From positions 1-64,000 of the forward strand of contig JAEEYE010000008.1 in assembly GCA_016291665.1 (NCBI GenBank): a DNA stretch of 64,000 nt, given 5' to 3'. A program made the position numbers and the translations under genes. The first letter of the stretch is position 1. Every line of letters begins with the position of its first letter. Under the pieces are notes generated by a model. That model saw only the letters and a program-made list of their open reading frames with translations. It was not told the origin of the DNA and ran no database searches. Positions 10,630-21,934 of this stretch are shown here, one piece after another. Source of the stretch: Oxalobacter sp. (GTDB taxonomy: Bacteria; Pseudomonadota; Gammaproteobacteria; Burkholderiales; Burkholderiaceae_D).

Positions 10630-11100
10630 ATGAAAAAGCTTATAACAGCAGGTCTTGTCTCTTTAGTTCTAGCAGGTTGTGGCGGCAAAGGAGAACAGAA
10701 GCCCCAACAGCCTGCCCAGCCACCTCAACCAACGCAGACGGCGCAATCGCAGCAACAGCCTGTACAGGATATAAAACAACCCTCAAGCGCATCAGAAATC
10801 AACATCCCCAAAGAAGAGCTGACAAATGTCCAATGGACGCCTTGGAAAAACAATTATGAAGAGTCCGTCTCTTACCGCGTAAAAGATGTCGGTAGCAAGA
10901 CGGGTATCTGGTTGAAGAAGGTCGATAAAGACGATAGGGATACTGAGTACAAGCATTACCGCGCAGACTGCGCCGGTGGCCCAGTCATCAAAGATACGGA
11001 AATCGAAGTCAAACTCGGTTTCCTTAAACGGAAAACAGATTTTGATGCCGTGGACAACCCTTACAAGGCCGATGCTATCCGGGGTCTGATCTGCCGTTAA
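10630..11100 (+). CDS. Lipoprotein of unknown function (paralogue of 10080-10457)
   Basis: Lipobox LVLAGCGG, Gln/Pro-rich linker, same C-terminal domain as the upstream gene. Confidence 0.77.
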   Translation: MKKLITAGLVSLVLAGCGGKGEQKPQQPAQPPQPTQTAQSQQQPVQDIKQPSSASEINIPKEELTNVQWTPWKNNYEESVSYRVKDVGSKTGIWLKKVDKDDRDTEYKHYRADCAGGPVIKDTEIEVKLGFLKRKTDFDAVDNPYKADAIRGLICR

Positions 11101-11117
11101 TCTGATTGGTGCATACT

Positions 11118-11552
11118 ATGAAAAAACAGTTATTCATTGCCGCCATTGCCGTGGGACTTTTATCTGCCCCAACAATGGCAGAAACAATGACACATCATTT
11201 CCAGACTCAGAATCACGATATCCAGATTCAGTGCGGCGGAGATGCGCCAGCGATTTTTTCTGACAGTTGCACCTATCGGGCTTGGAACAAACCAAAACAG
11301 ATTGGCGATGGTAAACCCGATCTAGAAATTACTAAAGGCACTTCGAATCTGGAAAACTATTTCCCAGTCAAAGGCGTCCGTTGCCTAATCCGCCGCTTCT
11401 TCTTCCACACAGGAAATACTGACATCCATCTCACACGTGATTACAGCAACAGCCCAGACTGCTATGAAAAACGTCCAGGTACCGTGGGCGATCTCTCCGT
11501 CCATATCCATGGAAACCTGCGCAGCCTTTTTCGGTTATATGAGGTCAAATGA
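11118..11552 (+). CDS. Secreted Cys-containing protein of unknown function
   Basis: Signal peptide MKKQLFIAAIAVGLLSAPTMA; shares TYxxWNKPKQIGxGKPDxxI with the next gene. Confidence 0.7.
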   Translation: MKKQLFIAAIAVGLLSAPTMAETMTHHFQTQNHDIQIQCGGDAPAIFSDSCTYRAWNKPKQIGDGKPDLEITKGTSNLENYFPVKGVRCLIRRFFFHTGNTDIHLTRDYSNSPDCYEKRPGTVGDLSVHIHGNLRSLFRLYEVK

Positions 11553-11983
11553 TGACAAAAACGCTATTGGCCGCTGTTGCTCTAGGACTAATGACTGGCA
11601 ACGTCATAGCAGGAACCTCTGTATTCCAGACAAGCAAGCACAATATCCGAATTTCCTGCCCCTTTACGGATAATGCCAACACCTGTACATATGAGTCATG
11701 GAACAAACCCAAACAGATTGGCCAGGGAAAACCTGATTTCTCCATACAAGGCGTTGTCGGCTTTGGTTATATGCGGGACTGTACCGACCCAAATCACTGT
11801 CTCGCAAGCTGTGACACCTTTACCTTCACCAAGGGCAATATCTCACTGAGGATGCAAGGTAGTGATGAGAATATTGGCTCTCGTTGCGCATCTTCCCCTA
11901 AAGCACCTACTAAAGTCTGGGGCGACATGACCATCAAGATAAACAATCAAGTGAAAGACCACTACTGGATTTACGGCAGATGA
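11549..11983 (+). CDS. Secreted Cys-rich protein of unknown function
   Basis: Signal peptide; start overlaps upstream stop (ATGATGA); shares the WNKPKQIGxGKPD motif. Confidence 0.7.
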   Translation: MMTKTLLAAVALGLMTGNVIAGTSVFQTSKHNIRISCPFTDNANTCTYESWNKPKQIGQGKPDFSIQGVVGFGYMRDCTDPNHCLASCDTFTFTKGNISLRMQGSDENIGSRCASSPKAPTKVWGDMTIKINNQVKDHYWIYGR

Positions 11984-12294
11984 AAAAGATTCGGATTACA
12001 GTCATGAAAAAGGCCTGCTACGAAGACCTCATTGAACTGTACGAAAACCCATTGACCAATCCTTGCAACATGAAACTCGGCCACGTTTTCATTGCAAACG
12101 GCTGGCAGAAGCCCGACGGGTTCTGCAATAGTGCCTGGGACAGCATATCCCCATTTGTCATGGCTCTTGCGCATGGCGGCGAAGATTTCTACAACGGATG
12201 GATGAAAAATAAGAAATCAGCCATGATTTCCTGCAACGATGGCTTTCGACCCGTCAGCTTCCTCTTAGAGACAATGGACGAAAATGCCGAATAG
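11980..12294 (+). CDS. TIGR04076-like protein
   Basis: MKKIRITVMKKACYEDLIELY...KPDGFCNSAWDSISPFVMALAHGG...DGFRPVSF pattern; ATGA overlap with upstream stop. Confidence 0.7.
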   Translation: MKKIRITVMKKACYEDLIELYENPLTNPCNMKLGHVFIANGWQKPDGFCNSAWDSISPFVMALAHGGEDFYNGWMKNKKSAMISCNDGFRPVSFLLETMDENAE

Positions 12295-12331
12295 ACGTTG
12301 CTCATGGCTTGCCGAGTATTTCTGCAAAACA

Positions 12332-12378
12332 AAAAAGCTCTGGAACCAATAGATAGCCAGAGCTTTTTATTTTTTTAT
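12332..12378 (+). terminator. Rho-independent terminator of the 10-12 kb cluster
   Basis: AAAAAGCTCTGG-N13-CCAGAGCTTTTTATTTTTT. Confidence 0.85.
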
Positions 12379-12383
12379 CAGGA

Positions 12384-12459
<76 letters not shown>

Positions 12460-12594
12460 AACACAGAGTCCATCATTCTACCAAAAAAACGTAAAAAAGT
12501 GTTTCGAAATCTAAGACTACACACCAATTCCCTTTCCATAAGACGTTATTTTCTGGTATTTTCGCTTCCATTGATCACCTAACCAAGGATTGCC

Positions 12595-13320
12595 ATGACC
12601 TATTCTGTTTCACGTTTTCTACGCAATACCGCGTTGCTGGCACTTGCCACAACTTCCATCGCCTGGGCGGCGCCATCATCCGAAGACATCATCAAGAACC
12701 ACTTCAAGACGTATCTTGGCCAAACACCAGATGAAGTCAGGAAAACCGACTACGGCAACCTGTACGAAGTCCGTATCGGAACCGATATCGTCTATTCTGA
12801 CCCCAATGGCCTTTACCTGATTGCCGGCAATGTCATTGACCTACAATCGAAAAAGAACCTGACAGAAGAACGAACTGAAGCAGTTTCCAGGATTGATTTC
12901 AATACCCTGCCAACCCAATATGCCATCAAAATTATCAAAGGAGATGGCTCTGCGAAAATGGCCGTATTTTCCGACCCGAACTGCGGCCATTGCAAGTTCC
13001 TAGAGAAGAACCTCCAGAAAGTGAACGACGTCACCATTTATATGTTCACCATGTCAATGCTCTCTGACAATTCTAAAACCATTTCAGAAAATGCTTGGTG
13101 CTCAGACAACCCTGTAAAATCCTGGCAGAACTGGATGCTAGGCGGCGTGAAACCGGTCAAGACAAAAGTCACCTGTTCATACCCTGAAAAAGAAATCAAG
13201 AAACTCGCCGATGACCTAGGCATCAGAGGAACACCGACCATCTTCTTCTCCGACGGCACACGCGTACCGGGCGCTATAGAAGCACAGGATATCAACTTCA
13301 AACTCAAGACACTGCGCTGA
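12595..13320 (+). CDS. dsbC: Thiol:disulfide interchange protein DsbC
   Basis: Signal peptide, DsbC N-domain, SDPNCGHCKFLEKNL active site, RGTPTIFFSDG cis-Pro region. Confidence 0.9.
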   Translation: MTYSVSRFLRNTALLALATTSIAWAAPSSEDIIKNHFKTYLGQTPDEVRKTDYGNLYEVRIGTDIVYSDPNGLYLIAGNVIDLQSKKNLTEERTEAVSRIDFNTLPTQYAIKIIKGDGSAKMAVFSDPNCGHCKFLEKNLQKVNDVTIYMFTMSMLSDNSKTISENAWCSDNPVKSWQNWMLGGVKPVKTKVTCSYPEKEIKKLADDLGIRGTPTIFFSDGTRVPGAIEAQDINFKLKTLR

Positions 13321-13343
13321 TACAAGCTAAAAACTTAAGAAAA

Positions 13344-13387
13344 AAGACATCCTCCTGTAAGCGAAGGAATGAAGGGTGTCTTTTTTG
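13344..13387 (+). terminator. Rho-independent terminator after dsbC
   Basis: AAGACATCCT...AGGGTGTCTTTTTT. Confidence 0.8.
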
Positions 13388-13491
13388 TCTTTGCGGAATT
13401 ATTCGGATAAGATTATCGTCTATCCTTAATAACTGATTTTTTTCATCTTCTGCCGGTTTCGGGCAATCTCCGGCTCTACTTTCTGACGATT

Positions 13492-16400
13492 ATGACTGCT
13501 ATTGCTATGAGCGAGACGGAACGCCGTCTCCGTGAGATTCTGTCCAAACGCATCATGGTACTCGATGGTGCGATGGGAACAATGATCCAGCGTTACAAGC
13601 TGACAGAAGAAGATTACCGTGGCGGCCCAAACGGGCGCTTCATTAACTGGAAGCCAGATGACTTGGCAGAAGGAGAACGGGAGCTATTTGTAAAAGGCAA
13701 CAATGAGTTGCTGTCTCTCACCCAGCCGCAGATTATCCGTGAAATCTATGACCAGTACCTTGAAGCTGGGGCTGACATTATTGAGGCAAATACATTCAGT
13801 GCCACCACCATTGCCCAAGCCGATTACCATATGGGCTTTCTGGTGGATGAAATGAACGAGCAATCCGTAAAAATTGCCCGCGAAGCCTGTGAACACTATT
13901 CGACTCCCGATAAGCCCCGCTTTGTAGCTGGTTCCATTGGTCCGACACCTAGGACAGCCTCCATCTCTCCTGACGTAAATGATCCTGGGGCTCGCAATGT
14001 GACTTTTGATGAGCTGATGGTCGCCTACCTACAGCAGGTTCGCGCTCTGGCAAAAGCTGGTGTTGATATCCTCCTTGTTGAGACAATCTTCGATACGTTG
14101 AACTGTAAGGCTGCTTTGTTTGCCATCGATACCTATTTCGAGGAATCCGGCTCAACACTACCAATTATGATTTCCGGCACGGTAACTGATGCCTCAGGCC
14201 GCATTCTGTCAGGCCAGACTGTTGCCGCTTTCTGGTATTCGGTACGCCACATCAAACCTCTCACCATTGGATTGAACTGTGCATTAGGCGCAGCCATGAT
14301 GCGCCCTTATATTGAAGAACTTTCCCGCATTGCCGATACCCATATCTGCCTGTATCCAAACGCTGGCCTACCCAACCCTATGAGCGAGACCGGTTTTGAT
14401 GAACTGCCTGCAGATACGGCCCGCGTCCTGAAAGATTTCGCAGAACATGGTTACTTAAACATGGTGGGTGGTTGCTGCGGGACAACACCAGACCATATCC
14501 GAGCAGTTGCAGAAGCCGTTGCCGACATCCCCCCACGCAAGTTAGCAGAAGACCCGAAAACCCTACGCCTTGCAGGGCTCGAACCTTTTGTCATTGATGA
14601 CAAGTCCCTTTTTGTGAATGTCGGTGAACGGACAAATGTCGCTGGATCACGCGCTTTCGCCCGCATGATTGCCAACGAGGAGTATGACAAAGCACTGTCC
14701 GTAGCCCGCCAACAGGTTGAAAACGGCGCCCAGATCATCGACGTGAACATGGATGACGCGATGTTGGATTCCGTGACATCCATGCGCAAATTCTTAAACC
14801 TCATCGCTTCTGAGCCTGAAATCGCCCGTGTACCTGTCATGATTGACTCGTCCAAGTGGGAAGTCATCGAAACCGGCCTGAAATGCCTGCAGGGAAAATG
14901 CATCGTCAATTCAATCTCTATGAAAGCAGGTGAAGAAGAATTCCTGCGCGAAGCCAAGCTGTGCCGCCGTTACGGAGCCGCCGTCATTGTCATGGCATTT
15001 GATGAGGTCGGACAAGCAGACACCTACCAGCGTAAGATTGACATCTGCAAGCGCGCTTACGACTTGCTAATGGGCATCGGCTTCCCTCCGGAAGACATTA
15101 TCTTCGACCCCAACATTTTTGCCGTAGCAACTGGTATTGAAGAACACAACAACTATGCGGTTGACTTCATTGAAGCAACCCGCTGGATCAAGCAGAACCT
15201 GCCATACGCAAAAATCAGCGGCGGTGTCTCTAATGTGAGTTTCTCTCTCAGGGGGAACAACCCTGCCCGCGAAGCCATCCATACCGTTTTCCTGTACCAT
15301 GCCATTGCAGCAGGGATGACCATGGGTATCGTCAATGCAGGGATGATTGGCGTTTACGATGAAATCCCTGAAAACCTTCGTGAACGCGTGGAGGATGTGG
15401 TCTTAAACCGCAGGCCAGATGCAACAGACAGGCTACTCGATGTGGCTCATGAGTTCCAGTCTGGCGCCAAAAAAGAAAGCGACCAACTTAAATGGCGTGA
15501 AGAATCCGTTGAAAAACGCCTAACTTATGCGTTTGTGCATGGCCTGACTGACTTCATTACTGAAGACACCGCAGAAGCATTGAAAAACGTCACTGACCGT
15601 GGCGGTGAACCGATTGAAGTAATTGAAGGTCCGTTGATGGCTGGGATGAATGCCGTTGGTGACTTGTTCGGGCAGGGCAAAATGTTCCTCCCTCAGGTCG
15701 TAAAGTCCGCCCGCGTCATGAAGCAGGCTGTCGCTTACCTGGTTCCCCATATCGAAGAACATAAACGCGCCAGCGGTAACACCCAATCAAAAGGCAAGAT
15801 TGTCATTGCCACTGTCAAAGGGGATGTCCACGACATCGGCAAAAACATTGTTGCTGTTGTCCTACAATGCAACAATTTCGATGTCGTCAATATGGGCGTC
15901 ATGGTGCCGTGCGAAGAAATCCTGGCAAAAGCCGAAGAAGTGAAAGCAGATGCCATTGGCCTCTCTGGTCTGATTACCCCTTCCCTAGAAGAGATGACAC
16001 ATGTGGCAAGTGAAATGCAACGCAATGAATATTGCCGCTGCCACCGAATCCCCCTGTTTGTCGGCGGAGCGACAACCAGCAAAACACACACGGCCATCAA
16101 GATTGCGCCTAATTATGAAGGTCCAGTCGTCCATGCGACCGATGCCTCACGCACAGTCACCGTCATCCAACAGCTACTATCGGAAAACACCCGCGACGCT
16201 TACATCCAATCCGTCAAAGAAGACTACGAACGGGTACGCGAAGAACATGCCAACAAGAAAGGCCGTAAGATTCTACCGCTTGGTGAGGCACGTGCAAACC
16301 GCCCGGACCTCTCTTTTGAAGGTGATAAGACACCTAAGAAACCCGTCTACCTTGGACAACGATTCCTGCGGAACATCAGTCTTGAAATGCTTTCAGAATA

Positions 16401-17250
16401 CATCGACTGGCAACCGTTCTTCCGCGTCTGGGATTTACCGGGTTCTTACCCAGCACTACTGGATGACCCAGAACACGGAGAGCAAGCACGCAAAGTATTT
16501 GCCGACGGAAAGGCTATGTTGGATAGGCTCATCAAATCGCAGGCACTCACAGCCAATGCTTCCCTTGCATTGATGCCTGCCAACCGTGTCGGTGACGATG
16601 ATATTGAAATCTATTCAGATGAAACACGCTCTGAAGTCGCTTTCACGTATTATTGCGTTCGCCAGCAGGAAGAAAAACCCGTTATCAAGGGTTCCCAGCA
16701 TCCTCATATGAGCCTAGCAGACTTCATTGCACCCAAAGGCACGCCGGACTACCTTGGACTCTTTGCGGTAACTGCAGGTGTCGGCATTGAAAAATGGCTC
16801 GAGGCGTATAGCAAAGAAAATGATGACTACAACAGTATCATGCTCAAAGCCATCGCTGACCGTTTGGTTGAAGCCCTCTCTGAATACTTACATAGCCTGG
16901 TTCGGAAAGACTTATGGGGATATTCACCCGATGAGGCATTCTCCCCTGCAGAACTCAGGACGATGCCATACCAAGGCATCCGACCTGCGCCAGGCTACCC
17001 CACCTGCCCTGAACATACCGTCAAAGGCGATATATTCAAACTCCTGAAGGCAGACCAAATTGGCATGACCCTGACTGAAAACTATGCGATGCTACCAACA
17101 GCCTCCATCATCGGCTTCTACTTTGCACATCCTGATGCAAAATATTTTGCAATCGGCAAAATCGGAGAAGACCAGGTCGACGACATGGCCAAACGTCGGC
17201 ATGTATCCAAGGACGACCTTTCAAAATGGCTTGCCCCCATGTTGCGGTAA
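13492..17250 (+). CDS. metH: Cobalamin-dependent methionine synthase
   Basis: 1252 aa full-length; [22 protein letters not shown], cobalamin [10 protein letters not shown] and activation domain. Confidence 0.97.
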   Translation: MTAIAMSETERRLREILSKRIMVLDGAMGTMIQRYKLTEEDYRGGPNGRFINWKPDDLAEGERELFVKGNNELLSLTQPQIIREIYDQYLEAGADIIEANTFSATTIAQADYHMGFLVDEMNEQSVKIAREACEHYSTPDKPRFVAGSIGPTPRTASISPDVNDPGARNVTFDELMVAYLQQVRALAKAGVDILLVETIFDTLNCKAALFAIDTYFEESGSTLPIMISGTVTDASGRILSGQTVAAFWYSVRHIKPLTIGLNCALGAAMMRPYIEELSRIADTHICLYPNAGLPNPMSETGFDELPADTARVLKDFAEHGYLNMVGGCCGTTPDHIRAVAEAVADIPPRKLAEDPKTLRLAGLEPFVIDDKSLFVNVGERTNVAGSRAFARMIANEEYDKALSVARQQVENGAQIIDVNMDDAMLDSVTSMRKFLNLIASEPEIARVPVMIDSSKWEVIETGLKCLQGKCIVNSISMKAGEEEFLREAKLCRRYGAAVIVMAFDEVGQADTYQRKIDICKRAYDLLMGIGFPPEDIIFDPNIFAVATGIEEHNNYAVDFIEATRWIKQNLPYAKISGGVSNVSFSLRGNNPAREAIHTVFLYHAIAAGMTMGIVNAGMIGVYDEIPENLRERVEDVVLNRRPDATDRLLDVAHEFQSGAKKESDQLKWREESVEKRLTYAFVHGLTDFITEDTAEALKNVTDRGGEPIEVIEGPLMAGMNAVGDLFGQGKMFLPQVVKSARVMKQAVAYLVPHIEEHKRASGNTQSKGKIVIATVKGDVHDIGKNIVAVVLQCNNFDVVNMGVMVPCEEILAKAEEVKADAIGLSGLITPSLEEMTHVASEMQRNEYCRCHRIPLFVGGATTSKTHTAIKIAPNYEGPVVHATDASRTVTVIQQLLSENTRDAYIQSVKEDYERVREEHANKKGRKILPLGEARANRPDLSFEGDKTPKKPVYLGQRFLRNISLEMLSEYIDWQPFFRVWDLPGSYPALLDDPEHGEQARKVFADGKAMLDRLIKSQALTANASLALMPANRVGDDDIEIYSDETRSEVAFTYYCVRQQEEKPVIKGSQHPHMSLADFIAPKGTPDYLGLFAVTAGVGIEKWLEAYSKENDDYNSIMLKAIADRLVEALSEYLHSLVRKDLWGYSPDEAFSPAELRTMPYQGIRPAPGYPTCPEHTVKGDIFKLLKADQIGMTLTENYAMLPTASIIGFYFAHPDAKYFAIGKIGEDQVDDMAKRRHVSKDDLSKWLAPMLR

Positions 17251-17277
17251 CTCGTCCCACAATTGATTGACAACAAG

Positions 17278-19086
17278 ATGACACAATCCATCCGTTACGC
17301 CATTGAACCTGTTGACCCCAGCGGCCACCTGTTCCATGTTGACCTGATGGTCACCCATCCAACTCCAGAAGGCCAACGCTTCGCTCTGCCAACTTGGATT
17401 CCGGGCAGCTACATGATCCGCGAGTTTTCACGGAACATCATCCAAATAGAAGCGACCTGCGATGACATCCCCGTCCTCTTAGTAAAACTAGATAAGAACC
17501 ATTGGCAGGCATCCCCTTGCGACGGTCCGTTGACCATCAGCTATGACGTCTATGCCTGGGACCTTTCTGTCAGGACAGCTCACCTAGATCCAACACATGG
17601 CTTTTTCAATGGCTCGAGTGTCTTCCTTGAAGCAATGGGCAACACAGACTGTCCTTTGGTCATCGACATCAGGCGTCCCTTTGGGGAATGGGCAGACAAC
17701 TGGAAAGTCATGACAGCCCTTCCCGAACTGGAAGCCAAACGCTATGGTTTTGGCACTTACCGCGCCAGTAATTATGACGAGCTGATTGATTCCCCTGTTG
17801 AAATGGGAACCTTCGCCCAAGGACAGTTCGAGGCACATGGCACCTTACATGAGATCGCAGTAACTGGGCGCGTACCAAACCTCGATATGGCACAGCTTCA
17901 GAAAGACCTCAAAACCATCTGTGAAAGCGAGATTGCCTTTTTCGAACCAGACACCAAACGTTCGCCTGTTGATCGGTATGTCTTCCTCATCATGGCTATC
18001 GGAAACGGTTACGGAGGACTAGAGCACCGTGCCTCAACGGCACTCCTGTGTGCACGTGACAATCTACCCAATACTGCAAGTCCCGAAACACCGGGTAAAT
18101 ACTCTGAAGGTTACATACGCTTTCTAGGTCTGTGCAGCCATGAGTATTTCCATACATGGAACGTAAAACGCATTAAGCCGACTTCCTTTATCCCCTATCA
18201 CCTTGATGCGGAAGTCGATACCCGAATGTTGTGGCTCTTCGAAGGATTCACCAGTTATTACGATGACCTGATTCTCTTAAGAAGCGGTCTGATTGATGCG
18301 CCCACCTACCTGAACCTTGTTGCAAAGACCATCACAGGCGTCATGCGTGGCAAAGGATACCTGAGACAGAGTATCTCCGATGCTGGTTTTGACGCATGGA
18401 TCAAATATTACCGGCAGGATGAGAACTCGCCGAACGCCTTGGTCAGCTATTACACTAAGGGCTCGTTAACTGCTTTGCTACTAGACCTGAACATCCGCCG
18501 TATCACAGAGAACAGAAAATCCCTAGATGATGTCATGCGCACGTTGTGGCAGCGCTTTGGCAGGCCTTTTGATAATGGACAGCCGCTTGGCCTGACCGAC
18601 GAAGATGCCAAAGCGGTTCTGGAAGAAACAGCAGGGACTGACTTTACGGACTTTTTCAACCGCTATATCTATGGCACGACCGTCCTGCCGCTACGTGAGA
18701 CATTCGCAGATTTTGGCATCTCCCTAGAAAACACCATCAAAGACCGCAAACCTCGCCTGAATGCCCGTCTCAGGCAACAGGGCGGAGACTGCATGGTAGC
18801 CAATGTCTATGAAAATGGCACAGCCCATTTTGCAGGGATTGCCGCTGGCGATGTCCTACTTGCCATCGATGGACTACGCGTTTCAGCCGATGGCAAATCG
18901 GTTGACAGCCAACTGTCACGGTATGCTTTGGGCGATACCATCACCATCCACGTGTTCCGCCGCGACGAGCTAATTGAACTGCCTGCAACACTAATCAGTG
19001 AGGAAGCACCAGACTACAAGCTTTCAACCAACACGTCCGCAGATGAAAGTAGCCTCCTTGCAAGGAAGGCCTGGCTGGGTAGCTGA
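17278..19086 (+). CDS. M61 family peptidase (glycyl aminopeptidase-like) with C-terminal PDZ domain
   Basis: HEYFHTWNVKRIKP zinc motif (HExxH), LWLFEGFTSYY, C-terminal PDZ-like segment. Confidence 0.9.
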   Translation: MTQSIRYAIEPVDPSGHLFHVDLMVTHPTPEGQRFALPTWIPGSYMIREFSRNIIQIEATCDDIPVLLVKLDKNHWQASPCDGPLTISYDVYAWDLSVRTAHLDPTHGFFNGSSVFLEAMGNTDCPLVIDIRRPFGEWADNWKVMTALPELEAKRYGFGTYRASNYDELIDSPVEMGTFAQGQFEAHGTLHEIAVTGRVPNLDMAQLQKDLKTICESEIAFFEPDTKRSPVDRYVFLIMAIGNGYGGLEHRASTALLCARDNLPNTASPETPGKYSEGYIRFLGLCSHEYFHTWNVKRIKPTSFIPYHLDAEVDTRMLWLFEGFTSYYDDLILLRSGLIDAPTYLNLVAKTITGVMRGKGYLRQSISDAGFDAWIKYYRQDENSPNALVSYYTKGSLTALLLDLNIRRITENRKSLDDVMRTLWQRFGRPFDNGQPLGLTDEDAKAVLEETAGTDFTDFFNRYIYGTTVLPLRETFADFGISLENTIKDRKPRLNARLRQQGGDCMVANVYENGTAHFAGIAAGDVLLAIDGLRVSADGKSVDSQLSRYALGDTITIHVFRRDELIELPATLISEEAPDYKLSTNTSADESSLLARKAWLGS

Positions 19087-19093
19087 AACAGGC

Positions 19094-19894
19094 TCAAGCA
19101 AACAACCGTTCCAACTCTTCACCAGGTTCTGCTACACGCATAAACGCTTCGCCAACCAGGAAAGCATTAACTTGATTGTTCCGCATCACTGCAACATCAT
19201 CAGGTGTCCTAATGCCGGATTCTGTAACAACAATCCGATCTGTCGGTACCATTGGTAACATATCCAAAGTATGCTGGATTGACGTTTCAAATGTCCTGAG
19301 ATCCCGGTTGTTAATGCCCATTAGCGGCGTCTTAAGCTTTAATGCCCTTTCCAATTCCTGTGGGCTGTGAGACTCAACTAAAACATCCAAACCCAAACCG
19401 AATGCACATGCCTCCAGTTCCGCCATCTTCGCATCACTCAAAGCGGCAACAATCAACAGGATGCAGTCCGCCCCCCAAGCTGCAGCCTGATAAACCTGAT
19501 AGGAATCAACAATGAAATCTTTTCGCAGAACAGGCAACATACAGGCATCCTTTACCTCCTGAAGATACGTCGGATGACCTTGGAAAAACGTTATGTCAGT
19601 AAGTACTGACAAACATGTAGCGCCATGTTTTTCATAGCTTTTTGCAATTCTCGCAGGATGAAAATCCGATCTGATGATGCCTTTTGAGGGAGATGCTTTC
19701 TTCACTTCAGCAATAACCGCAGCCCCCCCATCGGCAATACTGCGCCTAATTGCCTCAGCAAAACGCCGACGGTTCTGGCGGAGCAGAGGGTTGTCCTCAA
19801 CCTGCTGCTTTAGGGCTGTAAAGGGCAGCTGGCGCTTCGCTTCTTCAATCTCAGTGCCCTTGACTTCAAGTATTCTATTAAGGATATCCGACAT
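19094..19894 (-). CDS. trpC: Indole-3-glycerol phosphate synthase
   Basis: [30 protein letters not shown] and [12 protein letters not shown] motifs. Confidence 0.96.
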   Translation of the reverse strand: MSDILNRILEVKGTEIEEAKRQLPFTALKQQVEDNPLLRQNRRRFAEAIRRSIADGGAAVIAEVKKASPSKGIIRSDFHPARIAKSYEKHGATCLSVLTDITFFQGHPTYLQEVKDACMLPVLRKDFIVDSYQVYQAAAWGADCILLIVAALSDAKMAELEACAFGLGLDVLVESHSPQELERALKLKTPLMGINNRDLRTFETSIQHTLDMLPMVPTDRIVVTESGIRTPDDVAVMRNNQVNAFLVGEAFMRVAEPGEELERLFA

Positions 19895-19916
19895 CTCTTT
19901 CTCCACACATGCAAAA

Positions 19917-20951
19917 TCAGGCAAACTGACGCGTAAATGAAACCAAATCGTTTAGTTTGCGTTTCGCCGTTCCATCGCCCAAAGCACGCTGCGCCCGCTT
20001 CAATCCTTCTGCAATCGATGGAGCAAGTCCAGCCGCATAGAGAGCTGCCCCCGCATTTAAAGCCACAATATCTGATGCCGGCGAAGACCTACCATCCAAT
20101 ACATCCAAAATGATTTCCTTGGATTCTTCGGCACTGGATACCTTGAAATTCCGGCTCGCATACATCCGCAGGCCAAAATCCTCCGGATGGATGTCATATT
20201 CGCGAACCGTGCCGCCAATCAGTTCGCCAACCTGGGTGGAAGCCCCCAATGAAATCTCATCGAGATTGTCTCGTCCCCAGACTACCAGTGCCCGCTTGAG
20301 CCCAAGCCGCTGCAAGACACGGATCTGGATACCCACCAAATCAGAATGGAAAACTCCCATCATCATATTGGCTGCGGACGCAGGATTAGTTAGAGGCCCT
20401 AAGATATTGAATACCGTCCGTACGCCTAATTCCTCCCGAACTCCCTTAACATGACGCATAGCACTGTGATGGGCCGGCGCATACATAAAACAAAGACCCG
20501 TTGACTCTAGGCAATGGACTATCTGTTCAGGGGACAAGGCCAGATTGACACCCAAAGCCTCCAATACATCCGCACTGCCCGAAGAAGACGAAACACTCCG
20601 GGAGCCATGTTTAGCCACTTCTGCACCGCAAGCCGCAGCAACAAACATCGCTGTCGTTGAGATATTAAATGTCTGCGCACCATCCCCCCCTGTACCCACG
20701 ATATCCAATAACTTTTCTGGGTGTCTTACCGGCACCTTCAGGGAAAATTCACGCATTATTTCTGCCATTGCCGCAATTTCCCCAACCGATTCCTTCTTGA
20801 CACGAAGCCCTATAGCCAGAGCCGCTACTTTAACAGGAGACATTTCACCGCTCATCACCTGCCTGAACAGATCAAGCATCTCGTCATGGAAAATTTCACG
20901 ATGTTCAATACAACGAACCAAAGCCTCACGTGCTGAAATGCTAGTCATCAT
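19917..20951 (-). CDS. trpD: Anthranilate phosphoribosyltransferase
   Basis: [17 protein letters not shown] and [21 protein letters not shown] motifs. Confidence 0.97.
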   Translation of the reverse strand: MMTSISAREALVRCIEHREIFHDEMLDLFRQVMSGEMSPVKVAALAIGLRVKKESVGEIAAMAEIMREFSLKVPVRHPEKLLDIVGTGGDGAQTFNISTTAMFVAAACGAEVAKHGSRSVSSSSGSADVLEALGVNLALSPEQIVHCLESTGLCFMYAPAHHSAMRHVKGVREELGVRTVFNILGPLTNPASAANMMMGVFHSDLVGIQIRVLQRLGLKRALVVWGRDNLDEISLGASTQVGELIGGTVREYDIHPEDFGLRMYASRNFKVSSAEESKEIILDVLDGRSSPASDIVALNAGAALYAAGLAPSIAEGLKRAQRALGDGTAKRKLNDLVSFTRQFA

Positions 20952-21526
20952 GCTTTCCTTTCAAGAAAGTTCTTCAGCTGTTCGTGCCCATATTCGGAGA
21001 GAATGGATTCTGGATGGTATTGCACCCCTTCAATGTCATATTCCCTGTGACGGATTCCCATGATTTCACCATCTACTGTCCATGCTGTGACTTCCAAGCA
21101 ATCGGGCAAACTATCACGGTCGATTGCCAGTGAATGGTAACGTGTTACCGTAAAAGGACTAGGCAACCCTGCAAATACGCCAACACCTTTATGAAACACC
21201 TGGGACACCTTTCCATGCATAACCTGTTTAGCAAGAACGATTTTCCCGCCGAAAGCGGCACCTATCGACTGATGGCCAAGGCACACGCCAAATATCGGTT
21301 TCTTTCCCGCAAAATGTTTCAGAACAGCCATAGAAATGCCTGCTTCATAAGGCGTTTTGGGACCAGGAGAAATACAAATGTGATCCGGATTCAATTTCTC
21401 AATCTCTTCAATCGTAATTCGGTCATTGCGATAAGTTCTGACATCAGCGCCCAGTTCGCCGAAATACTGAACGATGTTATATGTAAAAGAATCGTAATTG
21501 TCTATCATGAGTAACATGACTGCCAC
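20948..21526 (-). CDS. trpG: Anthranilate synthase component II (glutamine amidotransferase)
   Basis: [45 protein letters not shown] overlap with trpD. Confidence 0.95.
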   Translation of the reverse strand: MAVMLLMIDNYDSFTYNIVQYFGELGADVRTYRNDRITIEEIEKLNPDHICISPGPKTPYEAGISMAVLKHFAGKKPIFGVCLGHQSIGAAFGGKIVLAKQVMHGKVSQVFHKGVGVFAGLPSPFTVTRYHSLAIDRDSLPDCLEVTAWTVDGEIMGIRHREYDIEGVQYHPESILSEYGHEQLKNFLERKA

Positions 21527-21731
21527 CTTTTAGCTTGAGATATGACACAAATCCGCCGGAAAAGTCCAGCGCAGGGTGAATTTTGGGAAGTCGCGCAAGA
21601 GCGCAGAAAGATTAGGCTTTTGGCATACGCCAACGCCAACGCAAAGGAATCAGATAGATGGAAGATAAAATTGCTTTATACATATGCTGGGAATTATTGC
21701 CCAAGACTCGGCGATTGGCAAGCCTTAAGAA

Positions 21732-21911
21732 TCATCTGTTGTCTTCCCCACCGTCTTCGTCTTCTTGCCTGGAAGGGACACGGTAGGATTCTGCCGCCCA
21801 TGCACCTAGGTCAACCTGACGGCATCGATCAGAACAAAAAGGCCGGAATGGGCTTTCCTCATTCCATGTGACCGGCCTACCACAGATTGGACATTTGACC
21901 GTCAAAACCAT
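21732..21911 (-). CDS. yacG: DNA gyrase inhibitor YacG (zinc-binding); absent from the supplied ORF track
   Basis: Hand translation [59 protein letters not shown], 59 aa, CxxC...CxxxC zinc knuckle. Confidence 0.92.
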   Translation of the reverse strand: MVLTVKCPICGRPVTWNEESPFRPFCSDRCRQVDLGAWAAESYRVPSRQEDEDGGEDNR

Positions 21912-21934
21912 ACACCCTCACACAATCTCGAAAC

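Noticed and set aside
12605-12620. TGTTTCACGTTTTCTA in dsbC, resembling parS
   Set aside because: Only one half-site matches; it is not palindromic and lies in coding sequence.
13388-13491. Possible cobalamin or SAH riboswitch upstream of metH
   Set aside because: I looked for conserved B12-box or SAH-riboswitch elements and saw none; the leader is only about 100 nt with a modest GCCGG/CCGGC hairpin.
21542-21871. 109 aa plus-strand ORF between trpG and coaE
   Set aside because: Overlaps yacG on the opposite strand and has no recognisable domain.
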